Of a stretch of DNA of 64,000 nucleotides, positions 52,421 to 60,783 are shown in pieces (the first letter of the stretch is position 1; each line of letters begins with the position of its first letter). A program made the translations under genes and the position numbers. This DNA is from Halovenus sp037080055 (GTDB taxonomy: Archaea > Halobacteriota > Halobacteria > Halobacteriales > Haloarculaceae). Under the pieces are notes generated by a model. It was not told the DNA's origin and ran no database searches. It worked only from the letters and a program-made list of their open reading frames with translations. The DNA is taken from NCBI RefSeq assembly GCF_037080055.1, contig NZ_JBAOJI010000003.1, forward strand, positions 310,001 through 374,000. Direction: 5' to 3'.

Positions 52421-53241
52421 GGTTTGGGCTGTTCGTCGTCAGTCGACGTACCGTTGCCAGGGTCTGACGGATCACTCGATTTGTTGATCTGTTCCGCGGC
52501 ATTGACGACAGGTGGCTGCGTGTCCTGCTGAACCTGGAAATCTGAGAGTGACTCTCCGGAGTCCGGCACTTTCGATTTCGACCCGAGGCCGACGCCGCTG
52601 GTGACGATTGCCTGAATACCTTGCTGGACTGAAAGATCCACTTCGACGACTCGCTCGCGGCTGACGCTGATAACGAACCCACCCATGACCGGGTTCGGTG
52701 CCATCGGCATGAACAGTGTTACCATCTCGTCGTGCCCAGTCGCTTCCTCGATATGCTCCGGTGTGTCCGCAGTCACGAAAGCGATGGCGTACGAGTCGTC
52801 AGTCGGGTATTCGACGAGTTTCACGTCTTTGAAACTCTGGCTCTGGCTGTCCAGCAGTAACTCACTCATCTCGTTGAAACTCGAATAAATGGGCCCGACG
52901 CCGGGGATACTCGTCATGAGGCCGTCGAATGCGTTCTCGACGCGATTGAAGTTCTTCCACTCGAGAGAGATTAGTCCAATAAAAAGAATCAGTCCGATCA
53001 GGGTAATCAGTACGACAATCTCGACGGCCCACGTTGGAATATTTGGCAACCCAAAGACCGTCTCGACGACACTGACGAGTGGCTTGAGTCGGCTGAAAAT
53101 AAAATTCGCGATGAATCCGAGAATGATCAACGTCAGTGCCAGCGGCACTGTCAGAACCACCCCTCGAATGAGTCCGTCCCGGAGTCGACGCCGAAGTCGA
53201 CTTCTGTTGGAGTCTTTTGGGTTCGTTGTCAGAATAGGCAT
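52417..53241 (-). CDS. DUF502 family membrane protein
   Basis: The 274-residue protein has two long hydrophobic segments at about residues 28-48 and 68-93, then a soluble beta-rich part with DUF502 landmarks: SIPGVGPIYSSFNEM, DDSYAIAFVTADTPEHI and PNPVMGGFVISVSRERVVEVDLSV. The C-terminus is Ser/Asp/Thr-rich and likely disordered. Function is unknown. It is divergent from the rhodopsin gene with 363 bases between them. The upstream extension to 53367 is not supported. Confidence 0.85.
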   Translation of the reverse strand: MPILTTNPKDSNRSRLRRRLRDGLIRGVVLTVPLALTLIILGFIANFIFSRLKPLVSVVETVFGLPNIPTWAVEIVVLITLIGLILFIGLISLEWKNFNRVENAFDGLMTSIPGVGPIYSSFNEMSELLLDSQSQSFKDVKLVEYPTDDSYAIAFVTADTPEHIEEATGHDEMVTLFMPMAPNPVMGGFVISVSRERVVEVDLSVQQGIQAIVTSGVGLGSKSKVPDSGESLSDFQVQQDTQPPVVNAAEQINKSSDPSDPGNGTSTDDEQPKP

Positions 53242-53466
53242 ATCGGGACAACGATACCTGAAGTCGAAAGTATTGCGGTTGTCGAAACGTCGACGACGAG
53301 TCCCGATCCTAGAAGCAGATACATTACGAACGTGATTGCACGATGGACTAACGATCAAGTATATCATACAAGTCAGGTAGTGGCCACCCTTTACACATCG
53401 GATGACACCACATCACATAACCAATTTTGGGGTAGCGGACCAGTTTAGCTGAGAAATCTGGGAATA

Positions 53467-53475
53467 TTTATATAT
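53467..53475 (+). promoter_or_regulatory. Strong TATA-like element upstream of rhodopsin gene
   Basis: TTTATATAT at 53467-53475 is a strong archaeal TATA match, about 130 bases before the ATG. A transcript from here would carry a leader of about 105 bases. A weaker element TTTTGATAG at 53566-53574 lies 31 bases before the ATG and would suit a near-leaderless transcript. The short repeat CCAA-TT-TTGG at 53421-53430 lies upstream. Confidence 0.5.
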
Positions 53476-53543
53476 GTAAGTATGTACCACTCTCGATTTC
53501 GGAAGCGAGCGTCTGCTCGATGGAGAGTTCGGCCCGCATTATA

Positions 53544-53557
53544 CCTGAAAAATCAGG
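53544..53557. promoter_or_regulatory. Inverted repeat CCTGA-AAAA-TCAGG before rhodopsin gene
   Basis: Arms CCTGA (53544-53548) and TCAGG (53553-53557) are exact complements around AAAA, placed 48-61 bases before the rhodopsin ATG. It lies just upstream of the proximal TATA-like element (53566-53574). In Halobacterium salinarum the Bat-bound activating site also sits just upstream of the bop TATA box, so this is a fair candidate for an activator site. Confidence 0.45.
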
Positions 53558-53604
53558 AAGTGACCTTTTGATAGTTCTCACCATACACCCATACGTGGTT
53601 TGTC

Positions 53605-54429
53605 ATGACTTGGTCAGCTAGCGCGGTAACGAGTACTGTACTGTCAACAGGAGGACTGGGTGTCGGGTACACGCCGGGGGACGAGGCGTTGTTCCTGTGG
53701 ATTGGAACCGCCGGGATGTTCCTCGGAATGTTGTACTTCATCGCCAAGGGATGGGGCGTCACTGATGCTCGTCAGAAGAAGTTCTACATCGTGACGACCT
53801 TCATCGCCGGCATCGCCTTCACTAACTACCTGTCCATGGCGACAGGCTTCGGTGTGATCGATCTGGCGCCGTTTATCGAGGGTACAGAGGAGTTGCCCAT
53901 CTACTGGGCTCGGTACACCGACTGGATCCTGACGACGCCACTGTTGATCTACGACCTGGCACTGCTGGCTGGGGCCGATAGAGAGACGATTTCGACGCTG
54001 GTCGGACTGGACGTGATGATGATCCTGACTGGACTGGTTGCGACGCTGACTATCGCACCTGTCGAGGCACTCGGTGGTGTCGACGGCCACCGTGTCCTCT
54101 GGTGGGGCGTCAGCACCGGCTTCTTCGTGGTCCTTCTGTTCTACCTGTTCAGCGGCCTCTCGGACAGAGCCGCACAGCTGGACAGCGAAACGAAGAGCAC
54201 GTTCAACCTCCTTCGCATCCTGATCGTCGTCCTCTGGTCGGCCTACCCGGTCTGGTGGCTGATCGGCAGCGAAGGACTCGGCGCTGTCAGCCTCTACATC
54301 GAGACTGCAGGCTTCATGGTCCTGGATCTGACCGCGAAGGTCGGGTTCGGTATCATCCTGCTTCGGAGCCACAGCGTCCTCGATAGCTCGAAGACCGCGA
54401 CCGGCGACGCAGCAGCGGCCGACGACTGA
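53605..54429 (+). CDS. bop: Bacteriorhodopsin, light-driven proton pump
   Basis: The 274-residue protein has seven helices and the full set of pump residues by alignment to bacteriorhodopsin: Arg103 (R82), Asp106 (D85, acceptor), Thr110 (T89), Asp117 (D96, donor), Asp136 (D115), Glu223 and Glu233 (E194, E204, release), Asp241 (D212) and Schiff-base Lys245 (K216). Helix C reads RYTDWILTTPLLIYDLALL; helix G DLTAKVGFGIILLRS. Overall it resembles the Haloquadratum-type HwBR group (GTAGMFLGMLYFIA, Tyr before the donor Asp). Leu at the L93 position suggests green absorption. It pumps protons outward in light. Confidence 0.97.
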   Translation: MTWSASAVTSTVLSTGGLGVGYTPGDEALFLWIGTAGMFLGMLYFIAKGWGVTDARQKKFYIVTTFIAGIAFTNYLSMATGFGVIDLAPFIEGTEELPIYWARYTDWILTTPLLIYDLALLAGADRETISTLVGLDVMMILTGLVATLTIAPVEALGGVDGHRVLWWGVSTGFFVVLLFYLFSGLSDRAAQLDSETKSTFNLLRILIVVLWSAYPVWWLIGSEGLGAVSLYIETAGFMVLDLTAKVGFGIILLRSHSVLDSSKTATGDAAAADD

Positions 54430-54581
54430 CGATCCGAAATCCGAGTACGACACACCGGTTGGCGTTTCTTTTTTCGAAGACATCACACGACCAGGTTGCC
54501 TTGCGCCGCTGTGAGGCAGTCATAGCCTTTTCGAGGCTTGCGACCAACTGCAGTCTGTGCTGCAACACAATCGGAGGAACG

Positions 54582-55343
54582 ATGGCCGACGGTGAGCGGA
54601 CTCATATCGAACGCGCGGTCGAGGCGCTCGCAGACCGGCAGTACGAGCGGACTGGTGATGCCTACAGTCGCTCTGGATGGGTGCGTCTGGCGAATCCGCG
54701 ACCGGACCTGAATCCGTTCGACGCCGACGAGAAGGGCTGGGTCGGTCGCGGACTCCGCTCGCTCGCACTCGCTGGGGTTGCGTATCGGGTGGCTGGTGAG
54801 TCAGCGCGCGCGACCCGCCGGAGCGTCGAGGGCGTCGCCGTCTCGAAAGACCTCAGAAACGCCCTGACGGAGCCAGCACAACAGGCCTGCCTGCTCGAAT
54901 TTGCCGCTGACTTTCAGGTGATCGGCGGGATGGACGGCGCGGACGAGGCATACGAGCGGGCGGCGTCAGCGTATTCGGACGGCGATATCGACTCACCGCA
55001 GACCTGGGGGACCACTCCGCTGTTCGAGGCGGCGGCCGATCCGATCAAACAGCTCGCACGGAGCACGGCCAACGGCGAAATCGCGATCAAGTGGGAAGAC
55101 CTGCACGGCTCGGATCCCGACCAGCCCGGCGCGTTTCTGGCTCACCGCGTTCGATTCAAACGCTCGCGGTTCCCGAGTCTGCTGGAGACGGTCTGCGAGG
55201 AGGGGTATCTTGCCGCTTCACGGGGAACGACCGAGTACAACAACGACCAGTACGAGTGTCCAGCCTGCGGAAGTCACGATGTCAACTGGACTGGCGACAG
55301 CACGCTCTGTATGCGCTGTTCCAGACAAATGGAACGCAGGTAG
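54582..55343 (+). CDS. Helical protein with C-terminal zinc ribbon
   Basis: The 253-residue protein has a helical body resembling a TPR-like or repeat fold (ALADRQYERTGDAYSRSGWV; AGVAYRVAGESARATRRSVEG; DEAYERAASAYSDGD) and a C-terminal zinc ribbon with CPACGS and CMRCSRQ. GGAGGA (54573-54578) supports the ATG at 54582. An in-frame extension to 54459 has no such support. Function unknown; zinc ribbon suggests nucleic-acid or partner binding. Confidence 0.78.
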   Translation: MADGERTHIERAVEALADRQYERTGDAYSRSGWVRLANPRPDLNPFDADEKGWVGRGLRSLALAGVAYRVAGESARATRRSVEGVAVSKDLRNALTEPAQQACLLEFAADFQVIGGMDGADEAYERAASAYSDGDIDSPQTWGTTPLFEAAADPIKQLARSTANGEIAIKWEDLHGSDPDQPGAFLAHRVRFKRSRFPSLLETVCEEGYLAASRGTTEYNNDQYECPACGSHDVNWTGDSTLCMRCSRQMERR

Positions 55344-55345
55344 AC

Positions 55346-56095
55346 TCACTCGATATCCAGCAGGTCGACCGTTCGCTCACCTGCGCGGACGGTTATCGTC
55401 TCCCCCGCATCGAGTTCGTACGGTTCGTCGTCGTCGTCGCGGGTCAATACGGCTCCCGAGGAGCGTTTCGTCGTCAGCACTTCGAGTTCGACGACTGCAT
55501 CCTCCGTACAGCAGATCATCTCTGGAGTCTCCTGTGGCGTGTGGATGTTGTTGAACGCGATTCCGAATCCTTCGGGGAACGTCTGGCCGGTAATCGCCCT
55601 GAAATAGCCCGTCGAACCGAACGGCGTCGCGACGAGGACGCCATCACCGATCAGTTCGGGAAACGCCCAACTGGTCCCTCTGTCCTCGATGCGGGTCGCA
55701 AACGTCGTCGCCAGCACGGGCGATTGATGATGTAGACTGATCTCGTTGAGTGCGCGGAATCCGCCGCGGAGTTCTTCGCCCCCATTAAACGCCGTCAGCG
55801 TCTGAAAACTCGTCGAGACGACCTCGCCGTCGCCGTCTTCGAGGCTAGTCAGCTTCTCGATCAGCACCTCGACATCGAAGGCGGCCCTGAGACCTTTCGA
55901 CGTGCCGGCCCGAACCGGGAGAATTGTCGGATCCGAATACATCCGTGCCGCGTACAGAATCGTCCCATCGCCGCCGATTGTGATGATCGTCGCGGACGGG
56001 TCGTACTCCTCAAGAACATCGAACCCGTCGGCTCGCAGACGGTCGCGCCAGCGTTGTTCCCGCTCGGGTTCGTTTGCAATCGGAAAGTACTGCAC
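55346..56095 (-). CDS. NAD kinase-like (ATP-NAD/DAGK fold)
   Basis: The 249-residue protein has the NAD-kinase motifs TIGGDGTILYAARMY, NEISLHHQSP (NE motif) and DGVLVATPFGSTGYFRAI. NAD kinase makes NADP from NAD with ATP or polyphosphate. The shorter length and modest N-terminus are like the haloarchaeal paralogue. It is convergent with the zinc-ribbon gene, 2 bases apart. Confidence 0.88.
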   Translation of the reverse strand: MQYFPIANEPEREQRWRDRLRADGFDVLEEYDPSATIITIGGDGTILYAARMYSDPTILPVRAGTSKGLRAAFDVEVLIEKLTSLEDGDGEVVSTSFQTLTAFNGGEELRGGFRALNEISLHHQSPVLATTFATRIEDRGTSWAFPELIGDGVLVATPFGSTGYFRAITGQTFPEGFGIAFNNIHTPQETPEMICCTEDAVVELEVLTTKRSSGAVLTRDDDDEPYELDAGETITVRAGERTVDLLDIE

Positions 56096-56150
56096 GTATT
56101 AAATGGCGATGACGGCCGCGCTCAAGTGTGCTTCGCTGCCACTCCCGAAT

Positions 56151-57347
56151 TCAGTAGAAGGTGTCTCCGGTCTTGGCCTTCTCGACCAGCAGGTCACAGG
56201 GCAGCGTCTCGGCGAGTTTGTTCGTGTCTTCGTGTCGGCTCGCCACCTCGGTCAGCTTCTGGAGGATCGTGTCTGCGCCGACCTCGTCGGCTTTCTCGAG
56301 TGGCCCTTGCGGCCAGTTGCCGCCCAGTTTCGCGCCCGTGTCGATGTCTTCTGGCGTCGCCACGTCGTTTTGGACCATCTTCGCAGCCTCGTTGACGATG
56401 GGCGCCCAGACCAGCAGCGTATCGAAGCCCTGTCCGGCGTCGACCGGAATGTCCGGTTCGTTGTCGTCGCTGTAGTCGTAGTAGCCGGCGTCGGCCTTCT
56501 GGCCGTATCGGCCCTTGTCGTAGAGTTGGTGGACAATCGGACAGACCTCCGTGTCGTAGGACATTGGTCGGTCGTCTTCGAGGTGGTCCTGTTCGCCCTC
56601 AACCCGGAGTTGAATGCCTCCCGTGTAGTCTGCGAGTTCGAAGGGCCCCATCGGGAACCCTTCCTTGTACTTCATCGCCGAATCGATTTCCTTCATCGAG
56701 TGCTCGCCGCGGTAGATCATCCACGCCGGCCCTTCGCCGTAGGGTCTCATTAGTCGGTTGACGATAAAGGAGGGGATATCCATCTTGCAGCGGATTGGCG
56801 TCTTGCCGAAAGATTCGACCAGCGCCTCGGCCGTGTCGCCGACTTCCTCGGGCGCGTATTCGGTCATGATGACCTCGACGAGATCCATCAACATCGGCGG
56901 GTTGAACCAGTGAGTGCCGACGACCTGCTCCGGTCGGTCGGTGACTTCCGCCAGTCGGGTGATGTTCAGTCCGGAGGTGTTCGTCGAGAGAATCGCTTCC
57001 TCCGGCGCAACCTTGTCCAGCGTCTCGAAGATATCCTCTTTGACGCCTTGCTGTTCGACGGCCGCCTCGGTGACGAACTCAGAATCGCCGACGGCGGACT
57101 CCTGATCTGTCGTGAACGTGATCCGGTCCATCGCAGCATCTGTCTCCTCTTCGGTCGCCGCGTCGTTGTCGACGGCTTTGCCGTAGGACCACTCGATGTT
57201 ATCTTCGGCCTCTTCGAGTTGGGACTCGTCGATATCTTGCAGGTACACGTCGTATCCGGCGAGTGCTGCGACCGCGCCGATTCCCCGACCCATCTGTCCA
57301 GCGCCGATGACCGTGATCGTCTCGATGTCGTCGATGTCGACTACCAT
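56151..57347 (-). CDS. 3-hydroxyacyl-CoA dehydrogenase
   Basis: The 398-residue enzyme starts with the NAD-binding fold VIGAGQMGRGIGAVAALAGYDVYLQD, contains ILSTNTSGLNITRLAEV and GTHWFNPPMLMDLVEVI with the catalytic His, then two copies of the C-terminal 3HCDH-type helical domain. It oxidises 3-hydroxyacyl-CoA in beta-oxidation. It fits the acyl-CoA dehydrogenase, ligase and mutase genes in the window. Confidence 0.95.
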   Translation of the reverse strand: MVVDIDDIETITVIGAGQMGRGIGAVAALAGYDVYLQDIDESQLEEAEDNIEWSYGKAVDNDAATEEETDAAMDRITFTTDQESAVGDSEFVTEAAVEQQGVKEDIFETLDKVAPEEAILSTNTSGLNITRLAEVTDRPEQVVGTHWFNPPMLMDLVEVIMTEYAPEEVGDTAEALVESFGKTPIRCKMDIPSFIVNRLMRPYGEGPAWMIYRGEHSMKEIDSAMKYKEGFPMGPFELADYTGGIQLRVEGEQDHLEDDRPMSYDTEVCPIVHQLYDKGRYGQKADAGYYDYSDDNEPDIPVDAGQGFDTLLVWAPIVNEAAKMVQNDVATPEDIDTGAKLGGNWPQGPLEKADEVGADTILQKLTEVASRHEDTNKLAETLPCDLLVEKAKTGDTFY

Positions 57348-57407
57348 ACGCCCCGTTTCGCTCCGGGCCGGGTTAAAAGTGAAGACGTCTATCCGCCGGA
57401 TTATCTC

Positions 57408-58445
57408 TCAGGCGTTCTCCCGGACTTCCTCGGGAACCTCTACTTCGACCGGTTCCCCGTAGGAGGTGATCTCTTCAGTGATCGTCATATCGAGCGTCGA
57501 GAACTGCTCGAAGTTCTCCAGTTGTAGGTCGAGACTGGTGCTGGCTGGGCGGTATAGCTCTGAGTCCACCCGATACTCTATCGTAAGACCCGTGATCGAT
57601 TCGGCCGAAATATCTTCTTCATCGCTGGTCGCCGCCCAGAACTCGGTCGCTTCTCCAGACGTCTGTGGATCGATGGTGAACACGTATTCGCCGTCCGTTT
57701 GTTCGACGGTCAGGTACTGCCGAGCCACCTCGTCCGAGAATTCGGAGTCGTTCTCGAACTCGTCGCTCGGTCCCCGTTCGTACTCTACTGTCCCGTCGTC
57801 TTGATCCTCGATCTTTGCGTATCTCGTCCCGTCGACGATCCACTCTTCGGTCGTTTCCTCGTTGGTCTGCCCGAGCACTTCGGTCGTACCCTCTGTAACC
57901 GTGTACTTTGTCTCTTCTTCGTAGTTCGTCCGGATCGTTGCTGATTCCTCGATGGTGACATCGTACTCGCTCCCATCTTGGACGAATACACCGCTTCCGT
58001 TCGTTAGTTCTTCCGAGACTCTCGTTCCCTGATCGAAGTCGGCTTCCAGGAACAGGTCAGTCGGCGATTCGTACACCGTGAGTGTCTGTTGGTCGTCACC
58101 GACCGAGAGGTCGTATTCACCGGTCTCGTCGAAGGCGTGCGTCAGTGTGACTGTCTCTGTCGCATCCTGGGCGACTGTCACCGACTCGGAGGTGACTGTC
58201 TCCCCGTCGGCCTGTAGTTTCGCTTCGTGTGTTCCCTCTTCGCTTCCGGTGTTCTCGACTGTCACTTCGACAGCGACTTCCTCTCCCGTGATGCCGGCCC
58301 AACTGAACTGCACATCCTGGCTGAATTCAGCGTCTGCGGCGTCTGTCTCACCGGTGTCGTCGCCAGACCCGCCATCATCGAGCGCCGCACATCCAGATAG
58401 CGCGACCATCGCTACAAGCACAATCGCTAAATATCGTCCTCTCAT
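57408..58445 (-). CDS. Secreted lipoprotein with CARDB-like and LppX-like parts
   Basis: The 345-residue protein has a signal peptide with lipobox (VALSGCAALDDGGSG). Residues 35-120 look like a CARDB-type beta domain (VAVEVTVENTGSEEGTHEAK), and the C-terminal 220 residues form an LppX/LolA-like beta layer with repeated acidic strands (TRVSEELTNGSGVFVQDGS; ITGLTIEYRVDSELYRP). It is an outer-face lipid-anchored protein. Function unknown. Confidence 0.78.
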   Translation of the reverse strand: MRGRYLAIVLVAMVALSGCAALDDGGSGDDTGETDAADAEFSQDVQFSWAGITGEEVAVEVTVENTGSEEGTHEAKLQADGETVTSESVTVAQDATETVTLTHAFDETGEYDLSVGDDQQTLTVYESPTDLFLEADFDQGTRVSEELTNGSGVFVQDGSEYDVTIEESATIRTNYEEETKYTVTEGTTEVLGQTNEETTEEWIVDGTRYAKIEDQDDGTVEYERGPSDEFENDSEFSDEVARQYLTVEQTDGEYVFTIDPQTSGEATEFWAATSDEEDISAESITGLTIEYRVDSELYRPASTSLDLQLENFEQFSTLDMTITEEITSYGEPVEVEVPEEVRENA

Positions 58446-58568
58446 CGGCGCGGAGTTGTATCAAAGGGGACATTAAACTGTTCATCTTATACCTGTCACT
58501 GATCACTCACCCCGGAGGACTGCAAGCACCGGCACAACGTATATCGATCCCACGCTGTTAGCGCTGCC

Positions 58569-59132
58569 ATGTTCGGTCGCTGGCTCTCGCTGCTCGCCCT
58601 CGGATGCGGTGCAACGCTCGGGTTCGTCGTTTCCTACGCGGTCCCGACGCGGTACAACCGTGGTCCAGAGGCGCGATGGTGGGAACGACTCCGCCGGATC
58701 AGTTCCCGACTGTTCGGCCTCATCGACGAAGATGGCGGCCCCCGACCGATCACGGACGGCGAGTACGCCGGGAGACTGGACTGTGACCTCGGCACCGCCG
58801 AGTCGCTGCTCTACGAGGAGGGATACATCCGCAACCCGATGTCTCGACTCAAAATACGTGACAGCAAGCCCGAGGATGGGTCGTGGGTCTATCGTGAGTC
58901 CCCGCTCGCGACTCGACAGTTGCACCTCATGCTCTTCGAGAACGACGACGGAACGACCGACGTGTACGCCCACGAGGAGCTTTCGAGCGTCCATCCGCTC
59001 TGTGGCCCCGCGCATTTCCGTGGGGACGGCCAGTCCGTCCGAGCGGGCGTGAAACGCGCCCGCGAGTGGTTCTCGTTGGATGCCAGCGGAGTCACTACGA
59101 CACCGCCCGAGGGTTCGTGGGACGAGAACTAG
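58569..59132 (+). CDS. Hypothetical membrane-anchored protein
   Basis: A 187-residue protein with one N-terminal hydrophobic segment (LSLLALGCGATLGFVVSYAV) and a soluble remainder: TDGEYAGRLDCDLGTAESLLYEEGYIRNPMSRLKI, QLHLMLFENDDGTTDVYAHEELSSVHPL. No catalytic motif. It overlaps the end of the convergent OYE gene by 4 bases. The Cys in LDCDL and CGPAH might pair, but this is guesswork. Confidence 0.68.
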   Translation: MFGRWLSLLALGCGATLGFVVSYAVPTRYNRGPEARWWERLRRISSRLFGLIDEDGGPRPITDGEYAGRLDCDLGTAESLLYEEGYIRNPMSRLKIRDSKPEDGSWVYRESPLATRQLHLMLFENDDGTTDVYAHEELSSVHPLCGPAHFRGDGQSVRAGVKRAREWFSLDASGVTTTPPEGSWDEN

Positions 59133-60220
59133 GCCCGATCGAACCGGCCGCGGCGGTACTGCGGCGGCCACTCGATTTCCTCGCCGAGTTCGTGGGCGGC
59201 CTGTAGCGGCCAGTACGGGTTGCGGAGCATCTCTCGGCCCAGTGCGACCAGATCGGCCCGTTCGTTCCGAATCAGCGCGTCGGCGTGTTCCGGTTCGGTG
59301 ATCCCGCCGACAGTCGCGACGGCGATATCCGTCTTCGCTCGGATTTCGTCGGCGTAGGGCACCTGATAGCCGGGGCCAGTGCTCGGAATCTGCTGGTCCG
59401 GGTGGATCCCGCCGCCGGAGACGTCGATCAGATCTGCACCGATTTCATCCAGCAAGTCGGCGAGTTCGACAGATTGCTCGATGTCCCACGACTGGCGGTC
59501 GGGCAGCCAATCGCTGGCGGAGATGCGGACGAACACCGGCTGATCGTCGGGCCACACCGACCGAACCCGCTCGGTCACTTCTCGAACGATCCGGGTCCGG
59601 TTCTCGAAACTCCCGCCGTACTCGTCCTCGCGGTCGTTTGTCACCGGCGAGAGGAACTCGTGGAGCAGATAGCCGTGTGCGGCGTGGACCTCGGCAACCT
59701 CGAAACCAGCGTCGAGTGCGCGCTCGGCAGCCGCACCGAACTGCTCGACGACGCTGTCGATGTCGGATTTGTCCATTCGACGCGTCGGGACGGTCCCCTC
59801 CTCGTGAGGGTATGGCTTTGCGGAGGGAGCGATTACTTCCCACCCACCGTCGTCAGGGTGGATCGGGCCGCCACCCTCCCATGGGCGGGCAGTCGAGGCT
59901 TTCCGGCCGGCGTGGGCGAGTTGGATGCCCGGCATCGCACCCTGAGAACGCATGAAGTCGGTGATCGGCGCAAGCTTTTCCGCGTGGTCGTCGGACCAGA
60001 TGCCGTGACAGTTGGGGGTGATCCGGCCGTCGGGTTCGACCGCAGTGGCTTCCATCATCACCATCCCCGCGCCGCCGACGGACCGGGTGCCGAGGTGGAC
60101 CCGGTGCCACTCGTTGGCCAGTCCATCCTCTGCTGAGTACTGACACATCGGCGAGAGCATCACCCGGTTTCTAAACTCGGTGCCACGCAGCGAAAACGAA
60201 CTAAACAGCGAATCGGTCAC
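59129..60220 (-). CDS. NADH:flavin oxidoreductase, old-yellow-enzyme family (YqjM-like)
   Basis: The 363-residue flavoprotein has the YqjM/OYE landmarks: FRNRVMLSPMCQYSAEDGLA with the tuning Cys, GIQLAHAGRKAS, HAAHGYLLHEFLSPVTNDR with active-site His pair, and GGSFENRTRIVREV. It reduces activated C=C bonds with NAD(P)H and FMN. No ATG is present; GTG at 60220 gives the family-typical start, while the GTG at 60277 adds 19 residues without match. Confidence 0.93.
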   Translation of the reverse strand: MTDSLFSSFSLRGTEFRNRVMLSPMCQYSAEDGLANEWHRVHLGTRSVGGAGMVMMEATAVEPDGRITPNCHGIWSDDHAEKLAPITDFMRSQGAMPGIQLAHAGRKASTARPWEGGGPIHPDDGGWEVIAPSAKPYPHEEGTVPTRRMDKSDIDSVVEQFGAAAERALDAGFEVAEVHAAHGYLLHEFLSPVTNDREDEYGGSFENRTRIVREVTERVRSVWPDDQPVFVRISASDWLPDRQSWDIEQSVELADLLDEIGADLIDVSGGGIHPDQQIPSTGPGYQVPYADEIRAKTDIAVATVGGITEPEHADALIRNERADLVALGREMLRNPYWPLQAAHELGEEIEWPPQYRRGRFDRA

Positions 60221-60394
60221 ACGCTCACTAGTCGTTCTAGCCGATAAGGATTGTTGGTCTGGGAGTCCGTCGATCACCGGTAGCAGGCCTCATACTGGCG
60301 TTTATTCGCTGACAGGTGCGGTCTTCGTCCGTGCTGTGCAATCCGCGAACACTGCCGGTGTGGGTTTTTCTGTCCGGCTGTCGTTCGTACTGGT

Positions 60395-60709
60395 ATGAGC
60401 GATCAGAATCCAGACCTCGTGCTGTACGAACTGCAGAGTTGTCCGTACTGTGCGAAGGTCCGCAAGGCTCTCTCGGATCTCGATTTGCAGTACGAATCGC
60501 GGTCGGTTCCGAGTGCTCGAAGTCAGCGCTCGGACGTACAGGAGGTGAGTGGTCAGTCCGGCGTGCCGGTGCTCGTCGACCGAACCAACGGCATCGAAGG
60601 GATGCCCGAGAGCGACGATATCGTCGCGTATCTCTACGCGGAGTACGGCGACGGCCAGTCGCCGCCCCCGTCGGGACTGATCGGCCGGATTCTCTCCGCC
60701 CTCTTCTGA
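60395..60709 (+). CDS. Glutaredoxin-like / GST N-terminal domain protein
   Basis: The 104-residue protein has a redox motif CPYC in LYELQSCPYCAKVRKALSDL and a cis-proline segment SGVPVLVDRTNG, then ESDDIVAYLYAEYG, as in glutaredoxin and GST N-terminal domains. Haloarchaea use gamma-glutamylcysteine, so its thiol partner may be that. A short tail (GLIGRILSALF) follows. It lies divergently from the OYE gene and 75 bases before the CDF gene. Confidence 0.9.
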   Translation: MSDQNPDLVLYELQSCPYCAKVRKALSDLDLQYESRSVPSARSQRSDVQEVSGQSGVPVLVDRTNGIEGMPESDDIVAYLYAEYGDGQSPPPSGLIGRILSALF

Positions 60710-60761
60710 ACTTGAACGCCCCAATCTCGGGTTTCGATCGGTCTAATGACAAGGTTGAAGG

Positions 60762-60776
60762 TTAGATTCAATCTAA
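60762..60776. promoter_or_regulatory. 15-bp palindrome immediately before CDF gene
   Basis: TTAGATT-C-AATCTAA at 60762-60776 has perfect 7-base arms around one central base, ending 7 bases before the ATG at 60784. The outer TTAG/CTAA resembles metal-responsive DtxR-family operators. Its location over the likely start of a short-leader transcript suggests repression of the exporter until metal is high, or a related control. Confidence 0.6.
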
Positions 60777-60783
60777 ACCCTCT

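Noticed and set aside
53520..53621. 33-codon frame overlapping the rhodopsin start
   Set aside because: It crosses the putative operator and TATA element and enters the rhodopsin gene; no hydrophobic or zinc motif supports it as a leader peptide or regulator.
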